Below, piece after piece: positions 31,980 to 32,246 of a stretch of 32,246 bases of DNA. The DNA is from Polaromonas sp. (GTDB lineage Bacteria; Pseudomonadota; Gammaproteobacteria; Burkholderiales; Burkholderiaceae_C), in assembly GCA_030650875.1 (NCBI GenBank), contig JAUSDK010000203.1, forward strand, positions 1-32,246, written 5' to 3'. The notes under the pieces were generated by a model. The model was not told the origin of the DNA. It was given only the letters and a program-made list of their open reading frames with translations, and ran no database searches. A program made the translations under genes and the position numbers. The stretch's first letter is position 1, and each line of letters opens with the position of its first letter.

Positions 31980-32246
31980 TGGACGTCAGGCTACCCTTTG
32001 AGGACCGCCACCATGCCGGGCGCGTGCTGGCTGAAAGACTCGCCCATTACCGTGGCCGGCCCAACCTGGTGGTGCTGGCCCTGCCACGCGGCGGCGTGGC
32101 CGTGGGGTTTGAGGTGGCGCGCGCGCTGCAGGCGCCGCTGGACGTCTTTGTGGTGCGCAAACTGGGCTTTCCGGGCCACGAGGAATACGCCATGGGCGCT
32201 ATTGCCAGTGGCGGCGTGCGTGTGATGTCTCCCCTGCCCGGCCTGG
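31976..32246 (+). CDS. Phosphoribosyltransferase-family protein (partial, N-terminal part)
   Basis: The first 90 codons of a protein that runs off the right edge. It begins with two ATGs (31976, 31979), of which the first overlaps the hydrolase stop as ATGA. The visible part ([60 protein letters not shown]) is typical of the type I PRTase-like proteins found next to dienelactone-hydrolase-like enzymes. The PRPP-binding motif would lie beyond the edge. The substrate is unknown. Confidence 0.87.
   Translation, partial: MMDVRLPFEDRHHAGRVLAERLAHYRGRPNLVVLALPRGGVAVGFEVARALQAPLDVFVVRKLGFPGHEEYAMGAIASGGVRVMSPLPGL

Noticed and set aside
1-32246. CRISPR array, rRNA genes or intact insertion sequence
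   Set aside because: No regularly spaced direct repeats, no rRNA-like sequence and no transposase frame found by reading both strands.

Overview
The window is GC-rich bacterial chromosome, densely packed, with many 4-base ATGA stop/start overlaps. The protein families, the cysB-linked CbiX chelatase, the hrpA/argA pairing and a dispersed GC-rich spacer repeat suggest a betaproteobacterium of the Burkholderiales, most likely Comamonadaceae (Polaromonas/Rhodoferax/Variovorax-like). This placement rests on gene content read by eye and remembered relatives, not on a search.

Layout. (1) 1-5006, minus strand: a yejABEF peptide ABC importer, with yejF cut by the window edge. Each of its three gene junctions holds one copy of the same ~46-50 bp repeat. 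(2) 5101-6914, plus: fabI (enoyl-ACP reductase) and an exported minimal ATP-dependent DNA ligase (LigE type). (3) 6971-9259, minus: a large PLP-dependent Orn/Lys/Arg decarboxylase. (4) 9395-11176, plus: an NfeD/SPFH-stomatin membrane pair and a DUF2237 protein. (5) 11243-11332: tRNA-Ser(GGA) with a strong terminator. (6) 11333-16850: two gene-poor stretches of 0.5-0.65 kb flank a four-gene minus-strand operon, DUF3348 - DUF802 - OmpA/MotB-like - DUF2894. (7) 16848-20496, minus: a branched-chain amino-acid-type binding protein with its own terminator, then pepA-holC-small hypothetical as an overlapping operon. (8) 20556-25662, plus: lptF-lptG (LPS export permeases), a CbiX-type chelatase, cysB, a YbdL-like methionine aminotransferase and a 50-residue DUF3309 membrane peptide closed by a terminator. 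(9) 25737-29660, minus: hrpA RNA helicase. (10) 29810-end, plus: argA, a dienelactone-hydrolase-like protein and the start of a phosphoribosyltransferase.

Most of the window is housekeeping or common transport and metabolism. The part most likely to be an under-described system is the operon at 11978-16297. Its second gene encodes a TolQ/ExbB/MotA-type channel protein with a roughly 550-residue helical tail. Its third encodes a MotB-like partner with one membrane helix, an Asp at the helix start and an OmpA peptidoglycan-binding domain. That is the architecture of the ZorA/ZorB motor of Zorya anti-phage systems, but the partners here are two uncharacterised soluble proteins (DUF3348 and DUF2894) instead of ZorC/ZorD/ZorE. 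All four genes overlap by 4 bases, and the unit lies downstream of a tRNA gene between non-coding flanks.
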